Positions 26,900 through 35,623 of a stretch of DNA of 64,000 bases are shown here, in pieces. Where the stretch lies: positions 11,323-75,322 of the forward strand of contig DASPZU010000069.1 in assembly GCA_035636095.1 (NCBI GenBank). The letters run 5' to 3'. Both the position numbers and the translations under genes were made by a program. A model generated the notes under the pieces. The model was not told the origin of the DNA. It was given only the letters and a program-made list of their open reading frames with translations, and made no database searches. Numbering within the stretch: position 1 is the first letter of the stretch; every line of letters starts with the position of its first letter. Source of the stretch: Gp7-AA10 sp035636095 (GTDB lineage: Bacteria > Acidobacteriota > Thermoanaerobaculia > Gp7-AA8).

Positions 26900-28665
26900 A
26901 AATTGACGGCCAGGCCGCCGATGTACTTCCGGGTCGTTCCGTCGGGATCGACGGTGTCGAGCAGGAAGGGCGAATTCGCGGCCCGCACGACTTCGACGCC
27001 CAGAAGCACTTTGAGGTCCAAGGGCAGATGGAGGTCTTGCGCGACCCGCACGTTCACGCGCTGCGACCGGTACTCGGCGTTGGCGTTGGGCCTCGGCTCA
27101 TGGAGTTGTCGGTACGAGACGGCGAGGGTCGTGCCGGATGGATGGTAAGTCGACTCGACATCGCCGGTGACGTAGACCTTCTCGGATCCGCCGATTGCCG
27201 GCGTCGCCGCTCCGGCACTCGATGACATGTCGATCAGGAGATACCGGCCCAGCTCCTTGCGATAAGTCAGGCGCAAGTCGCGGCGGATGTCGCCGGTGTC
27301 GACGTAGAAACCATCCCAGAACTGCTGGAAGCCATCGGTGAACACAACGCGCAGAGGCGAGTCTGCGGCGCTGACCGTGGCGATTGCGGAAACGTGATTG
27401 CGCGCGTCATCGCTGGAAACAAATCCGAACGAGTACGCGTACCGCGGCAGCACGCGCGATTCATCGGTCCACACCACGATGCTCGGCATCATGTTCTGCC
27501 GCTGCTGGTCGTAGACCTTGTACATGCCGGTGACGATGAAGGAGGTGTCCTTCGACAACTTGAATTGCGCTCCTGTTCGTGGGGCCCACTCCGTACCGTA
27601 GAGTCCCAGCCGGCTGGACACTCCGTAGCGGAGAATGAACGACGGCACGATCTCGAGGTTCGCGTTGGCGGTGAGGTCCGCCGTCCGGAAAGTCGCGTTG
27701 GCGGTGTTGTGCAGACTCTCCTGCGTCACGCGCAGTGCGACGCCGACTTCGTTGCGCCGCGTCTGCATCACGGTGGTGTTGCCGGCGATCTCGATCAGAT
27801 CCGATCCTGGATTGCCGACGAACAGATTCTGCTGCGCCAGGTACCGCACTTCGACGCGCGCGTCGCCGTGCTCCCATTCCAGATTGTGCGCGCGGATGTC
27901 GGCCTCATGCTGCGGGCCCGGTTCGCCATCTCTGTAGCGCCACCAGCTCTTCATCGACCCGACCCGATACGCTTCGGTCGCCGAGGAGCGCAGCTCCATC
28001 TGCATGGCGCTCGATTGCGCGATCGCACCGCCGAACGGTGTGTCGTCGGTCGGATCGTCGATGCGATGGATGTTTCCTTTGAATCCGAGCTGCCACGAGT
28101 CGCCCAGTCTGCTCTGAACACCGACCGCAGTCTGTGCGAAGCTGGGAGTCGACTGATCGGCGACCCCGGTCATCGAAACCATCTCGCCCTTCAGGCGCGG
28201 GATCTGATAATCGGCGGCCGCGCCAACCGAGAGGGGCTGCGCCATGGCCATGTCGAGCTCGCGAAGGATGTCGGGCGGAAGCGAGCCGCGAAGCTCCCAG
28301 ATTTCCTGATTGGTACTCCTGCTGGCGCGCTTTTCGTTCTCGAGACGAATTGCGAGCTTCACATCTTTTCGCGTCGGAACGATCATCGCGACGGTCGGCG
28401 CGAAACCCTGCTTCACCGCGATGACGCGATAGACCGCCGCCGGAAGTGCAGGAAGCGAGAAGGTGCCGTTGTTGGCGCTGAAGGTCTGCATCGCTTCGAG
28501 CGTGTTGAGATTGAGCGCGATCACAAGCACGTGCTCGACGGGCCGTGCCGCCGTCGTGACGATGCCGATGATGTTGAGGGCGGTCGGGAGCGGCAGGGAG
28601 TCAGGGCGAGCAGTGCCCGCCATAGCGAGCGTGGCGCAGATGACGGTGGTGAAGTTTCGGCGCAA
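26896..28665 (-). CDS. Outer-membrane barrel-like protein with carboxypeptidase-regulatory N-domain
   Basis: A protein of about 589 residues. The N-terminus RRNFTTVICATLAMAGTARP is a signal peptide; the likely start is TTG at 28663-28665, with AAGGGGAG just upstream, because the frame before it has no helix or motif. Residues about 30-110 resemble a carboxypeptidase-regulatory domain (IGIVTTAARPVEHVLVIALN, then FSLPALPAAVYRVIAVKQGF). The remainder has alternating beta-strand pattern and ends in an aromatic residue (GGLAVNF), as barrels do. No TonB box or plug motif was found, so it is not a classical TonB receptor. Substrate unknown. Confidence 0.68.
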   Translation of the reverse strand: MRRNFTTVICATLAMAGTARPDSLPLPTALNIIGIVTTAARPVEHVLVIALNLNTLEAMQTFSANNGTFSLPALPAAVYRVIAVKQGFAPTVAMIVPTRKDVKLAIRLENEKRASRSTNQEIWELRGSLPPDILRELDMAMAQPLSVGAAADYQIPRLKGEMVSMTGVADQSTPSFAQTAVGVQSRLGDSWQLGFKGNIHRIDDPTDDTPFGGAIAQSSAMQMELRSSATEAYRVGSMKSWWRYRDGEPGPQHEADIRAHNLEWEHGDARVEVRYLAQQNLFVGNPGSDLIEIAGNTTVMQTRRNEVGVALRVTQESLHNTANATFRTADLTANANLEIVPSFILRYGVSSRLGLYGTEWAPRTGAQFKLSKDTSFIVTGMYKVYDQQRQNMMPSIVVWTDESRVLPRYAYSFGFVSSDDARNHVSAIATVSAADSPLRVVFTDGFQQFWDGFYVDTGDIRRDLRLTYRKELGRYLLIDMSSSAGAATPAIGGSEKVYVTGDVESTYHPSGTTLAVSYRQLHEPRPNANAEYRSQRVNVRVAQDLHLPLDLKVLLGVEVVRAANSPFLLDTVDPDGTTRKYIGGLAVNF

Positions 28666-28788
28666 AGCTCCCCTTTCTATCCGCTCGGGCGAGTCTACGG
28701 ATTGCTCGCACGCGAAGTCAAACACACGCCTGCAAATTATTGTCCGCTTCCAAATTTAGCGGTGAACAATGAGCAAACTCAACTACTT

Positions 28789-28868
28789 GAAGGCAGAAGG
28801 CAGAAAGCAGAAGTCAGAAGGGCTAACCGTTCTACTTCTGCCTTCCGCCTTCTGCCTGCTGCTTTTCA
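28789..28868. repeat. Heptamer palindrome, unit AGAAGGC
   Basis: Left arm AAGGCAGAAGGCAGAAAGCA continuing with GAAGTCAGAAGG (28789-28820); right arm CTTCTGCCTTCCGCCTTCTG continuing with CCTGCTGC (28836-28863). The repeat sits in the gap after pyk, starting at the pyk stop codon (28866-28868). Same unit as 20974-21058. Confidence 0.85.
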
Positions 28869-30296
28869 GATGCGAACCCTGTGAACTCTGAGGAGATTGG
28901 TCTTGGCGCGCTGGTAGATCGGGGATCCCATGAGGATCACCAGCGGGTCGCCCGGGGCGACGATGTCGCGGCTCAGGAGGAAATCGTCGACGCGCTCGAC
29001 GATTTGCTCGTGGTACTCGCCTACCTCGCGAAGGACGAACGGCTGCACGCCCCACAAAATGTTCATGCGCCGCGCAACCCAGCTCGACGGCGTCAGCGCG
29101 ATGATGGGCTGCATCGGACGGAACTTGGACATCAGTCGCGCCGCGAAGCCTGTCTGCGTGAAGACGACGATGTACTTCGCATCGAGCTGCTCGGCGGCGT
29201 AATTGGCAGCGCCCGCCAGCGCGTCGGTGAATTCATCGGCTTCGGAGACCTTCCGGAACGGCTCGCGTCTGACGCGAGCGACCAGCTCGCGATTCTGTTC
29301 CGCGGCCATGATGATGCGGGCCATCATCTGCACGGCTTCGGTCGGATAATTTCCCGACGCCGTTTCTGCCGACAGCATCACGGCATCGGATCCGTCGAAG
29401 ATCGCATTGGCGACGTCGGACGCTTCCGCGCGCGTCGGCCGCGAGCTGACCGTCATCGACTCCAGCATCTGGGTGGCCGTGATCGCGAATTTTCCCCAGC
29501 GGCTGGCGCTGGCAAGAATTTTTTTCTGCACGATCGGCACGTCTTCCGGCGGCAGCTCCACGCCCAGGTCGCCGCGCGCGACCATGACGCCGTCGGAGAC
29601 CTCGAAAATCTCCTCGAGCTGCTCGATGGCCTGCGCCTTTTCGAGCTTGGCGATGACGTTGATCTCATCGCCGCCCAGCGCACGCAACAGCGCGCGAAGC
29701 TCCTCGATATCCGAGCGTCGCCGAATGAATGACGCCGCGATGTAGTCGAGTTGATGCTCGACTACGAACTTCACATCTTCGCGGTCCTTTTCGGTGATCG
29801 CCGGGATCTTCAGGTCGGTGTCGGGAAAATTCATCCCCTTCCGCGACGAGATCGGGCCGCCGTGCAGCACCCGCGTCGTCACTCTCTTTTCGTCGATCGC
29901 GGTGACGACCAGCTCCACCAGTCCGTCGTTGATGAGAATGCGATGGCCAAGCTGCACTTCCTGCGGCAGGTGCGTGAATGGAGTCGACATCATCGTGGCA
30001 TTTCCCTGCACCGGCTCCGTCGTGATCACGAAGGTCATGCCGTTTTGCAGTTGCACGACCCCATCGACTTCGCCGATGCGCAGCTTCGGTCCCTGGATGT
30101 CGCCGACGATCGGAATGTACTTGCCATGCTCCGTGGCGGAATGGCGAATGATTTCGATCAGACGCACCCGCTCCTGCGGAGTACCGTGCGAGAAATTGAG
30201 GCGGAAGACGTCGACGCCGGACGTTAAAAGACGCTGGATCGTTTCTTCAGTGCTACAGGCGGGACCGAGGGTGGCGATGATTTTGGTTCTTCTCAA
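28866..30296 (-). CDS. pyk: Pyruvate kinase
   Basis: The last step of glycolysis, PEP plus ADP to pyruvate plus ATP. 476 residues. Motifs: TKIIATLGPAC, VFRLNFSHGTP (Arg/Asn/Ser of the active site), GDIQGPKLRIG, the signature VMVARGDLGVELPPEDVPIVQKK, and ATQMLESMTVSSRPTRAEASDVANA. The C-terminal regulatory domain is intact (VVFTQTGFAARLMSKFRPMQ). The start is TTG at 30294-30296, which gives MRRTKIIATLG. The stop codon touches a heptamer palindrome. It lies downstream of DAHP synthase, the PEP-consuming first step of the shikimate pathway. Confidence 0.96.
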   Translation of the reverse strand: MRRTKIIATLGPACSTEETIQRLLTSGVDVFRLNFSHGTPQERVRLIEIIRHSATEHGKYIPIVGDIQGPKLRIGEVDGVVQLQNGMTFVITTEPVQGNATMMSTPFTHLPQEVQLGHRILINDGLVELVVTAIDEKRVTTRVLHGGPISSRKGMNFPDTDLKIPAITEKDREDVKFVVEHQLDYIAASFIRRRSDIEELRALLRALGGDEINVIAKLEKAQAIEQLEEIFEVSDGVMVARGDLGVELPPEDVPIVQKKILASASRWGKFAITATQMLESMTVSSRPTRAEASDVANAIFDGSDAVMLSAETASGNYPTEAVQMMARIIMAAEQNRELVARVRREPFRKVSEADEFTDALAGAANYAAEQLDAKYIVVFTQTGFAARLMSKFRPMQPIIALTPSSWVARRMNILWGVQPFVLREVGEYHEQIVERVDDFLLSRDIVAPGDPLVILMGSPIYQRAKTNLLRVHRVRI

Positions 30297-30310
30297 TTTT
30301 TTCGCAGTTT

Positions 30311-30404
30311 ATCCTGAGCGAAGCGAAGGATCTCCGGTGCAACAGCTGCGCAGTTAGCCGCAGCGGCAGCTGCTCCACCGGAGATCCTTCGCTTCGCTCA
30401 GGAT
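30311..30404. repeat. Dispersed inverted repeat, GAGCGAAGCGAAGGATCTCCGG family
   Basis: Left arm 30311-30339 (ATCCTGAGCGAAGCGAAGGA then TCTCCGGTG) and right arm 30376-30404 are perfect inverted copies with a 36-nt centre that can itself pair through CAGCTGC. It fills the gap between DAHP synthase and pyk. A single related arm is at 15683-15730. The translation PERSEGS of such arms is a familiar sign of this repeat class. Confidence 0.8.
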
Positions 30405-30408
30405 GAAG

Positions 30409-31443
30409 TTATCGCGCAGCCAGCGCCGGTTGCAGCGTCCGCCCCAGCACCTGCGCGATCGCGTCGACCTCGCGCACGAGTTGCTCGAACGCCTCCGGCA
30501 GAATCGCCTGCGGCCCGTCCGACAACGCCTCCTCGGGCTTGTGGTGCACTTCGATCAGGACGCCGTCCGAGCCCACCGCGATCGCCGCGCGCGACATCGG
30601 AAGCACTTTGTTTCGCTTGCCAGTGCCATGGCTGGGATCTACCAAAATTGGAAGGTGCGACATTCGCTTGATCGCGGGCACAACCGACAGATCAAGCGTA
30701 TTGCGGGTGTGATCGGCGAATGTGCGGACGCCGCGCTCGCAGAGGATCACGTTGTAGTTGCCTTCCGACATGATGTATTCGGCGGAAAGCAGCAGCTCTT
30801 CGAGCGTCGCCGACATGCCGCGCTTCAGCAGCACAGGCTTTCGGGCGCGGCCGGCCGCCTTGAGGAGCGCGAAATTCTGCATGTTGCGCGCGCCGATCTG
30901 GATGCAGTCGGCGTAGCGATCGACGAGGTGTAGCGACTCCTGATCGATCGCTTCGGTCACGATGGGCAGATCGAATTCGTCGCGGACGCGCGCCAGAATC
31001 TCGAGGCCGGGTTCGCCGAGGCCCTGAAACGAATACGGTGAGGTGCGCGGCTTGTACGCGCCGCCGCGAAAGAGCTGCCCGCCCGCGCGCTTGACGCCCT
31101 CCGCGATCGTGCGCGTCTGATCGAGCGATTCCACTGCGCACGGCCCACCCACCACGACCACCCCGTTGCCCCCGACGTCCACGCCTCCGACACTGATCAC
31201 GGAGTCGTCGGGCTTGGCCTCTCGACTGACGAGCTTGTACGGCTGCGTGACGAGAATGACTTCCTTGACGCCCGGGAAGTTCTCGACGTTGGCCGGGTCT
31301 TTGGTGGCCTGCTGACCGGTGACGCAGACGGCTGTCCGGAAAGCACCCGGAATCGGGAGCGCTTTGAGCCCCAGCCGTTCGATGTGCCGTACGACGGCAT
31401 CGATCTGTTCCGCCGAGGCGGCGGCTTCCATCACGACCAGCAT
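30409..31443 (-). CDS. aroF: 3-deoxy-7-phosphoheptulonate (DAHP) synthase
   Basis: Condenses PEP with erythrose-4-phosphate to start aromatic amino-acid synthesis. It has 344 residues, with an N-terminal ferredoxin-like extension (about 1-70, MLVVMEAAASAEQIDAVVRH) and a class I-beta barrel. Motifs: VVGGPCAVES, FRGGAYKPRTSPYSFQG, IQIGARNMQNFALL, LLKRGMSATLEE, LCERGVRTF and ILVDPSHGTGKR. The N-terminal extension is the type that mediates feedback inhibition. The KDO8P synthase at 38586 is a distant relative with a different substrate. Confidence 0.95.
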   Translation of the reverse strand: MLVVMEAAASAEQIDAVVRHIERLGLKALPIPGAFRTAVCVTGQQATKDPANVENFPGVKEVILVTQPYKLVSREAKPDDSVISVGGVDVGGNGVVVVGGPCAVESLDQTRTIAEGVKRAGGQLFRGGAYKPRTSPYSFQGLGEPGLEILARVRDEFDLPIVTEAIDQESLHLVDRYADCIQIGARNMQNFALLKAAGRARKPVLLKRGMSATLEELLLSAEYIMSEGNYNVILCERGVRTFADHTRNTLDLSVVPAIKRMSHLPILVDPSHGTGKRNKVLPMSRAAIAVGSDGVLIEVHHKPEEALSDGPQAILPEAFEQLVREVDAIAQVLGRTLQPALAAR

Positions 31444-31453
31444 CGCGAGCCAG

Positions 31454-31459
31454 TATAAT
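31454..31459 (+). promoter_or_regulatory. Consensus -10 box TATAAT, 10 nt before ATG
   Basis: A perfect TATAAT lies 10 nt before the ATG at 31470, in the 26-bp divergent gap with DAHP synthase. The arrangement closely copies that of lysA (3428). No ribosome site is visible, which favours leaderless initiation. Confidence 0.5.
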
Positions 31460-31469
31460 CGACGGTCTA

Positions 31470-32189
31470 ATGCGGAAATTGCTCGTCACCGTCGCCGCGT
31501 CGTTTCTCCTTTCGACTCAGGCATTCGCAGCGTACTTCATCGTTCTGAAAGACGGCACGCAGTACAAGGCCCGACAGAAATGGACGGTCGTCGGTGGCAA
31601 GGCGACCTTCCAGCTCGAGAACGGACAGACGTTGCAGCTCGATCCTGCTTCCATCGACGTCGCGAAATCCGAAGAAGCTACCAAGTACGGCGGCGGATCG
31701 GTCCTCGGACAAGAGCAGCTACAGCCCACCGGCGGGACCAAGCCGGCGCAGTCAAACCTCGGCGGCGCGTTCAAGCTCCGCAAACTGCCCACCGAGCAAC
31801 CTGCCGTCACGAATCCGAATGCACCGCCGCCGGTCGCGCCCATCAGCGGCATTCCGCTTTCCAGCGATGTGATCGCCAAATTCGAGCGCGCCTACGAGAA
31901 CGTCGGGATCTTCGAGCACAAACTGACCCCGACCGGAGCGCACACATTCCGAGCCGAGCTGGTGACCGATAACGAGGAAAAAGTCTTCAACGCCCTCAGC
32001 GCGACCGCATTCCTGATGATGCACGAAGCGGGTGTTCCGGGGACGAAGATCGACATGGCGGAGCTGTTCATGCAAACGACCATCGGCGTCGCGGCCGGTC
32101 GCTTTCAAATGACGCATGCCGATGCCGAGACGCTCGATTCGAAGAAGATGACACGCGAAGAGTATTTCATTCGCAAAGTGGTTTTCTGA
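31470..32189 (+). CDS. Secreted protein of unknown function
   Basis: A 239-residue exported protein. The signal peptide is MRKLLVTVAASFLLSTQAFA. Residues about 20-58 (YFIVLKDGTQYKARQKWTVV, then GGKATFQLENGQTLQLD) form a small beta unit; a similar unit opens the protein at 17673-18323. A Pro-rich linker follows (about 95-128). The C-terminal part (about 130-239) is mixed alpha/beta (IAKFERAYENVGIFEHKLTP). No domain is recognised. It probably has its own promoter (TATAAT at 31454). Confidence 0.65.
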   Translation: MRKLLVTVAASFLLSTQAFAAYFIVLKDGTQYKARQKWTVVGGKATFQLENGQTLQLDPASIDVAKSEEATKYGGGSVLGQEQLQPTGGTKPAQSNLGGAFKLRKLPTEQPAVTNPNAPPPVAPISGIPLSSDVIAKFERAYENVGIFEHKLTPTGAHTFRAELVTDNEEKVFNALSATAFLMMHEAGVPGTKIDMAELFMQTTIGVAAGRFQMTHADAETLDSKKMTREEYFIRKVVF

Positions 32190-32198
32190 CGCCCGCGT

Positions 32199-33155
32199 CT
32201 ACTGAATGACGGCCACGCTCGCCTGACCCCCGTACACCATCACATAGCGAAACGAGCGTTCCTCGGGGTCAAGGATCGTTTTTTCACCGGCCGCAAAAAC
32301 AAATTCTTCGACCGGGCCTTCGACGGTGATCAATTCCAAGCGATCGTTCGCAAACCGCACCTGAATGGAGCGCGCCACTCCGTTGTCGTAGTTGATCGCG
32401 AATCGCGCACGCCCGTGGATCCCGCCGAAATCGTAAGCCGTCGCGGCGCTCGGTCGCGATCCGACAACCGGAACGCCGTTGACATCGCGGATTTCCGGGA
32501 TGGCGGTCTTGAAACTGAACGCCGTCTTGGGCGGAACGATCTTCTGCGGCGGTGAAGCGAAGATGCCCGCGCGCTGCGACAGGAAGTTCCAACGTCCAAT
32601 CGGTGGACGCCCGATCAGCATCGGTGGCGTCATCCACGATCGGGGGGGATCGCGAGTCAGCAGATCGTCGCGCCACGCGCGCACGATGGTCCAGGTGCTG
32701 CCGGTCGGTTCGACATTCTTGTAGGCGTCGGTGATGTCGATAGAGGCGATCACGCCGCCGACGCCGTTCGCGCTGCGGGCCGCGATCACGATGCGGTTGC
32801 CGCGGTCGCGTGCGAGCTTGCTGACATCGTAGACATCGAGCGCGCTGTCCTCGCGAATTCGCCGGCCGCCAATCTGGACACCGTTGAAATAAAGCGTGTA
32901 CTCCGGATCGACCGCGACTTTGATTCGGGTGAATTGGCGATTGGGAGGGAGATCAAAGTTGTGAGTCGCGAAGAACGCGACCGGAATGTTGCGGCTGAGC
33001 TGATGCTGCGCCCAGATCCACTGCGCCCGGCCGGAGACATCGAAGAATTTGTGGGCGTAAAGCAAATAGAGACGATCGTACGCGGCGACGAAACCGAAAA
33101 TCGCGAGGACCCCCATGGCCATGCGGCGCATCAGGCTATGATCGGACGCGTTCAT
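32199..33155 (-). CDS. Exported protein with galactose-binding-like beta-sandwich
   Basis: A protein of 318 residues. One N-terminal hydrophobic helix (MRRMAMGVLAIFGFVAAYDR) is a signal anchor. Residues about 40-135 resemble the jelly-roll carbohydrate-binding domain of glycosidases (AQWIWAQHQLSRNIPVAFFA, FTRIKVAVDPEYTLYFNGVQ, ALDVYDVSKLARDRGNRIVI). The C-terminal half is beta-rich without motifs. No catalytic glycosidase domain is present. The 5' end of this gene, with its junction to a kdsB start, is duplicated at 35495-35630, so it was probably once directly divergent from kdsB. Confidence 0.65.
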   Translation of the reverse strand: MNASDHSLMRRMAMGVLAIFGFVAAYDRLYLLYAHKFFDVSGRAQWIWAQHQLSRNIPVAFFATHNFDLPPNRQFTRIKVAVDPEYTLYFNGVQIGGRRIREDSALDVYDVSKLARDRGNRIVIAARSANGVGGVIASIDITDAYKNVEPTGSTWTIVRAWRDDLLTRDPPRSWMTPPMLIGRPPIGRWNFLSQRAGIFASPPQKIVPPKTAFSFKTAIPEIRDVNGVPVVGSRPSAATAYDFGGIHGRARFAINYDNGVARSIQVRFANDRLELITVEGPVEEFVFAAGEKTILDPEERSFRYVMVYGGQASVAVIQ

Positions 33156-33163
33156 GAACGCAG
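33034..33163. repeat. Duplicated gene junction, copy 1 (copy 2 at 35502-35630)
   Basis: About 128 bp covering the first codons of the 32199-33155 gene plus a short kdsB-like start (ATGAACGCAGTTTAA at 33154) is repeated in the same orientation at 35502-35630. By eye about four-fifths of bases agree. Copy 2 retains the working kdsB start but a broken copy of the exported gene. Confidence 0.75.
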
Positions 33164-33164
33164 T

Positions 33165-33926
33165 TTAATGCGGCGTTATGACAGTCACATGCTGCGTTTC
33201 ATTGTTCGTGACACTAACGAAAGCCCAGAATCGCATGCCCGGAGAGACTGGCTCGATTTCGATTCGCAGCAATGTCGTCGAAAGAAGCTGCGGGAAATCT
33301 CTGGTGAGCCATAGGTACTGCGCGAATCCCGGTTCGAACTCCGATCCGCTCGCCGACGGCAGAGCGACATTGATATCGACAAGCGGCGTTTTCCCGTCGA
33401 GCTCGAACATTCGAAGCCGTGCGACGCCGGCGCCTCGCAAGTCGGTCTCGTAAATCCGGAGCGCTTGTCGGAAGCGAGAGTCGGTCGGAATTCCGAGAAG
33501 GACGATCTTGCGCGTTGAGAGCTCCGATTCGCGTACGACCGGAATCTCTGTCCCCCACGTTTGCGCTTGCCGCGAGACATCCTGGACGCGAAGATTGAAG
33601 TGAAGGTTCGCTTTGTCGAATCCCTCCGGATATCCCAGCCAGAAAATCGTTCCAGGCACGTCACTGTGGTCGAATCGGACCGAGAGAAAACCGTTGACCG
33701 TGCTTAACGGCGCGATGCGGAAACCTGGCGATGTAGGAGTAATGCCGACTTCGACGGACGAATCATTGCGGATCAAATCCTTTGTTTCCCATAACGAACC
33801 GTTGACGCCCTTCACGTTCTGAACGGAAACCGGGACAAGGATTCGCTCGCTCACGATCACGATATTCTGGCCGGCAAGACGAATCGTTGAACATGCCACA
33901 ATGATTGAGAGCAGAGCGCGGTGCAT
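33165..33926 (-). CDS. Secreted protein of unknown function
   Basis: A protein of 253 residues with a signal peptide (MHRALLSIIVACSTIRLAGQ). The mature N-terminus ERILVPVSVQNVKGVNGSLW is of a type repeatedly met in exported Acidobacteriota proteins (RxLVPV...GxxGSxWxT). The rest is predicted beta-sandwich. The ribosome site AAGGGGA precedes the ATG. It lies in the lower-GC block between the two junction copies, co-oriented with the metalloprotease-like gene, and may belong with it. Confidence 0.62.
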   Translation of the reverse strand: MHRALLSIIVACSTIRLAGQNIVIVSERILVPVSVQNVKGVNGSLWETKDLIRNDSSVEVGITPTSPGFRIAPLSTVNGFLSVRFDHSDVPGTIFWLGYPEGFDKANLHFNLRVQDVSRQAQTWGTEIPVVRESELSTRKIVLLGIPTDSRFRQALRIYETDLRGAGVARLRMFELDGKTPLVDINVALPSASGSEFEPGFAQYLWLTRDFPQLLSTTLLRIEIEPVSPGMRFWAFVSVTNNETQHVTVITPH

Positions 33927-33938
33927 TCGTTCCCCTTT

Positions 33939-34781
33939 TCACCAGCCGATTTGTAACGGCGTGTCGCCGCATAGTCCGGTCCAGTCGACTGCTCCGTTCA
34001 TGATGCAGGCCTGTGGGCCGATACACTGGCCAACTTCGCAATTGCGATTTGGAGCGGTTGGTCTCGGGCCTCGTCCCCGTGTACACGAATTGCAGCCTGT
34101 GCGGAAACAGCCAGCGTTATATTCATCGCACGCCCAAAAAACGTGGCCAGTTTCATGGCTTAGCACACGATCAAAATTGTTGGATCCCCAGTAATCGTTG
34201 ATAAACAACGTCTGCACCCAGGGGCCGCTAAGGTCGTACGTATAGGCGTAGATGCCACCGGAACCCGGAAAGAAGCTCGGCGCCCCGGGAGGATTATAGG
34301 CAACGAATACGGAGAAAGCGCCGTCGTAAGGCGGCGATACGCGATTCAGCTGATCGTGATTGTATTCCTCGACTCTGGTCGCCACGTTATCGCGACTGAA
34401 GATGAGCGCCGGCGGCGCGCTTACACCGTATCCCTCGGCCCTGCAACCGCTAAACGGTGGTCGACACTGCTCCATGATTTGATTGATCCAGCGAAAATCA
34501 TCGAGGACGTTATGAGTTATCGGCTCGTAACGCTGGTTCACCAAGCTGTTGTATGGCTCCCAGACGCCAATGATAAAACCGAGACTGATACCGCGAGCGG
34601 CTGCTTGGTTACGCCAGAAACTGAGGCTATAAATAGCCTGATTGGTAATGTTGCTGTACTCGGCGCCAGTCCAAGTATAGGTGTTGAGATCACCGGGACT
34701 CTGGTCCGGATCGGAGGGTGTGGGTGTCACTTGGCCAGAGCTTTCGACTTCGAACACTTCGACGTTAATCAAGCCCCGCAT
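33939..34781 (-). CDS. Metalloprotease-like secreted protein, C-terminal part (probable frameshift)
   Basis: An open frame of 280 residues with the zinc motif VLSHETGHVFWACDEY (HExxH plus nearby acidic residues), so a zincin-type peptidase is likely. It is Cys-rich at the C-terminus (CFRTGCNSC, VGQCIGPQAC, GLCGD). It has no signal peptide. The frame upstream of its ATG continues open as LRRANPQ, directly out of the preceding frame 34769-35404, and the N-terminus looks like the middle of a larger protein. I interpret 34769-35404 and this segment as one secreted protease of about 480 residues, split by a frameshift near 34790-34800. Translational coupling of two proteins is the alternative. Confidence 0.62.
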   Translation of the reverse strand: MRGLINVEVFEVESSGQVTPTPSDPDQSPGDLNTYTWTGAEYSNITNQAIYSLSFWRNQAAARGISLGFIIGVWEPYNSLVNQRYEPITHNVLDDFRWINQIMEQCRPPFSGCRAEGYGVSAPPALIFSRDNVATRVEEYNHDQLNRVSPPYDGAFSVFVAYNPPGAPSFFPGSGGIYAYTYDLSGPWVQTLFINDYWGSNNFDRVLSHETGHVFWACDEYNAGCFRTGCNSCTRGRGPRPTAPNRNCEVGQCIGPQACIMNGAVDWTGLCGDTPLQIGW

Positions 34782-35404
34782 CTGCGGGTTAGCCCGCCTA
34801 AGTGGTCATTTGGAACGACAGCTTGCCTGGCAATTCTCCGTGGACCCGTCAGATTTCCGCTGTTACTCGGCGGGCTGGAGACATTCGCGGTGACGGCCGA
34901 ATTCCACTCCGCAGAGATGCAACCGGTAATTGGACGAGGCGTCACCTGCAGCGCGGCTTCCTTCTGTCGAGCGATTTCGCCGGAAACCACTGCGTTGAAG
35001 AAACGTAGAGCGATTCCTGCCTGCTTTTCTAGGAACGGGAGTTGCGGCAGACTTGGTTCGTCGAGGCGCAGTGAGCGCGCGTCGACGGCCGCCCGTGTTA
35101 TCGCGAGAATTCCATGTTGACCAATAAGAGTACGGTCAAGTGCAGGATTAACCCAACCGAGCATGATACGCGGCGTAATGACAGCAATTCGTGCGCCTTG
35201 CTGCTCGGCAAAGTCCCGTGCCGCGCGGGCTTCAGTTTCTGTCGCGTTTGTCGTGATTATTGCCGTGTAACCTTGGAGCCAGGCAGTAGCGCGCAGACAG
35301 CGCTCGGTTCTACATTGCGCGAATGCATTACCTGCAAAGAAGGTACAAGTGATTACGGTCAAGATGCGGACAGCAACCGTGAAGTCGCGATTAAACCTAC
35401 TCAT
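34769..35404 (-). CDS. Secreted protein, N-terminal part of the frameshifted metalloprotease
   Basis: A 211-residue frame with signal peptide (VRILTVITCTFFAGNAFA) and a strong AAGGAGG ribosome site. The mature part has an alpha/beta segment (ATETEARAARDFAEQQGARI, AVITPRIMLGWVNPALD) and no recognised catalytic motif. The last residues LGGLTRRCGA are out of character and coincide with the other frame's LRRANPQMRGLINV, suggesting the shift. See 33939-34781. Confidence 0.6.
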   Translation of the reverse strand: MSRFNRDFTVAVRILTVITCTFFAGNAFAQCRTERCLRATAWLQGYTAIITTNATETEARAARDFAEQQGARIAVITPRIMLGWVNPALDRTLIGQHGILAITRAAVDARSLRLDEPSLPQLPFLEKQAGIALRFFNAVVSGEIARQKEAALQVTPRPITGCISAEWNSAVTANVSSPPSNSGNLTGPRRIARQAVVPNDHLGGLTRRCGA

Positions 35405-35494
35405 ACCGCCTCCTTTTCAGCGAGTGGGAAGCAAACTGCATTCCCTCCGTATTTACACTTAGACGGCACGAATCAGATGAGAAACCAGCTGCTA

Positions 35495-35623
35495 GATAAC
35501 GGTGACATCCAAGAATTTGTGGGCATAGAGCAGCTAGAGGCGGCTGTACGCGGCAACCAGCGCGAAGAGCACGAGCACCCCGATCGCTATGCGGTGCATC
35601 AAGCTATGATCGGACGCCTTCAT
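35495..35623 (-). pseudogene. Truncated copy of the exported protein at 32199-33155
   Basis: On the minus strand the frame starts ATG at 35621-35623 and reads MKASDHSLMHRIAIGVLVLF, then ALVAAYSRL, stop (TAG), LLYAHKFLDVT, stop. The intact gene reads MNASDHSLMRRMAMGVLAIF, then GFVAAYDRLYLLYAHKFFDV. So about 42 codons survive with one internal stop. The remnant's start codon and kdsB's share the tetramer CATG (35621-35624). The remaining 90 bp to the protease gene hold nothing recognisable. Confidence 0.8.
35605..35610 (+). promoter_or_regulatory. Candidate -10 box TATGAT upstream of kdsB
   Basis: TATGAT lies 11 nt before the kdsB ATG, within the dead 5' end of the divergent gene. The same hexamer is conserved in junction copy 1. 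It fits the TANNNT pattern seen at other divergent starts. Confidence 0.4.

Noticed and set aside
26838..26905. Small peptide gene inside the 103-bp inverted-repeat element
   Set aside because: The 22-codon frame ends in an arm, has no ribosome site and no independent support.
35507..35623. Second selenocysteine-type readthrough in the 35.5 kb remnant
   Set aside because: The internal stop is TAG, not TGA, it replaces Tyr, and the frame ends 15 codons later. It is a pseudogene.
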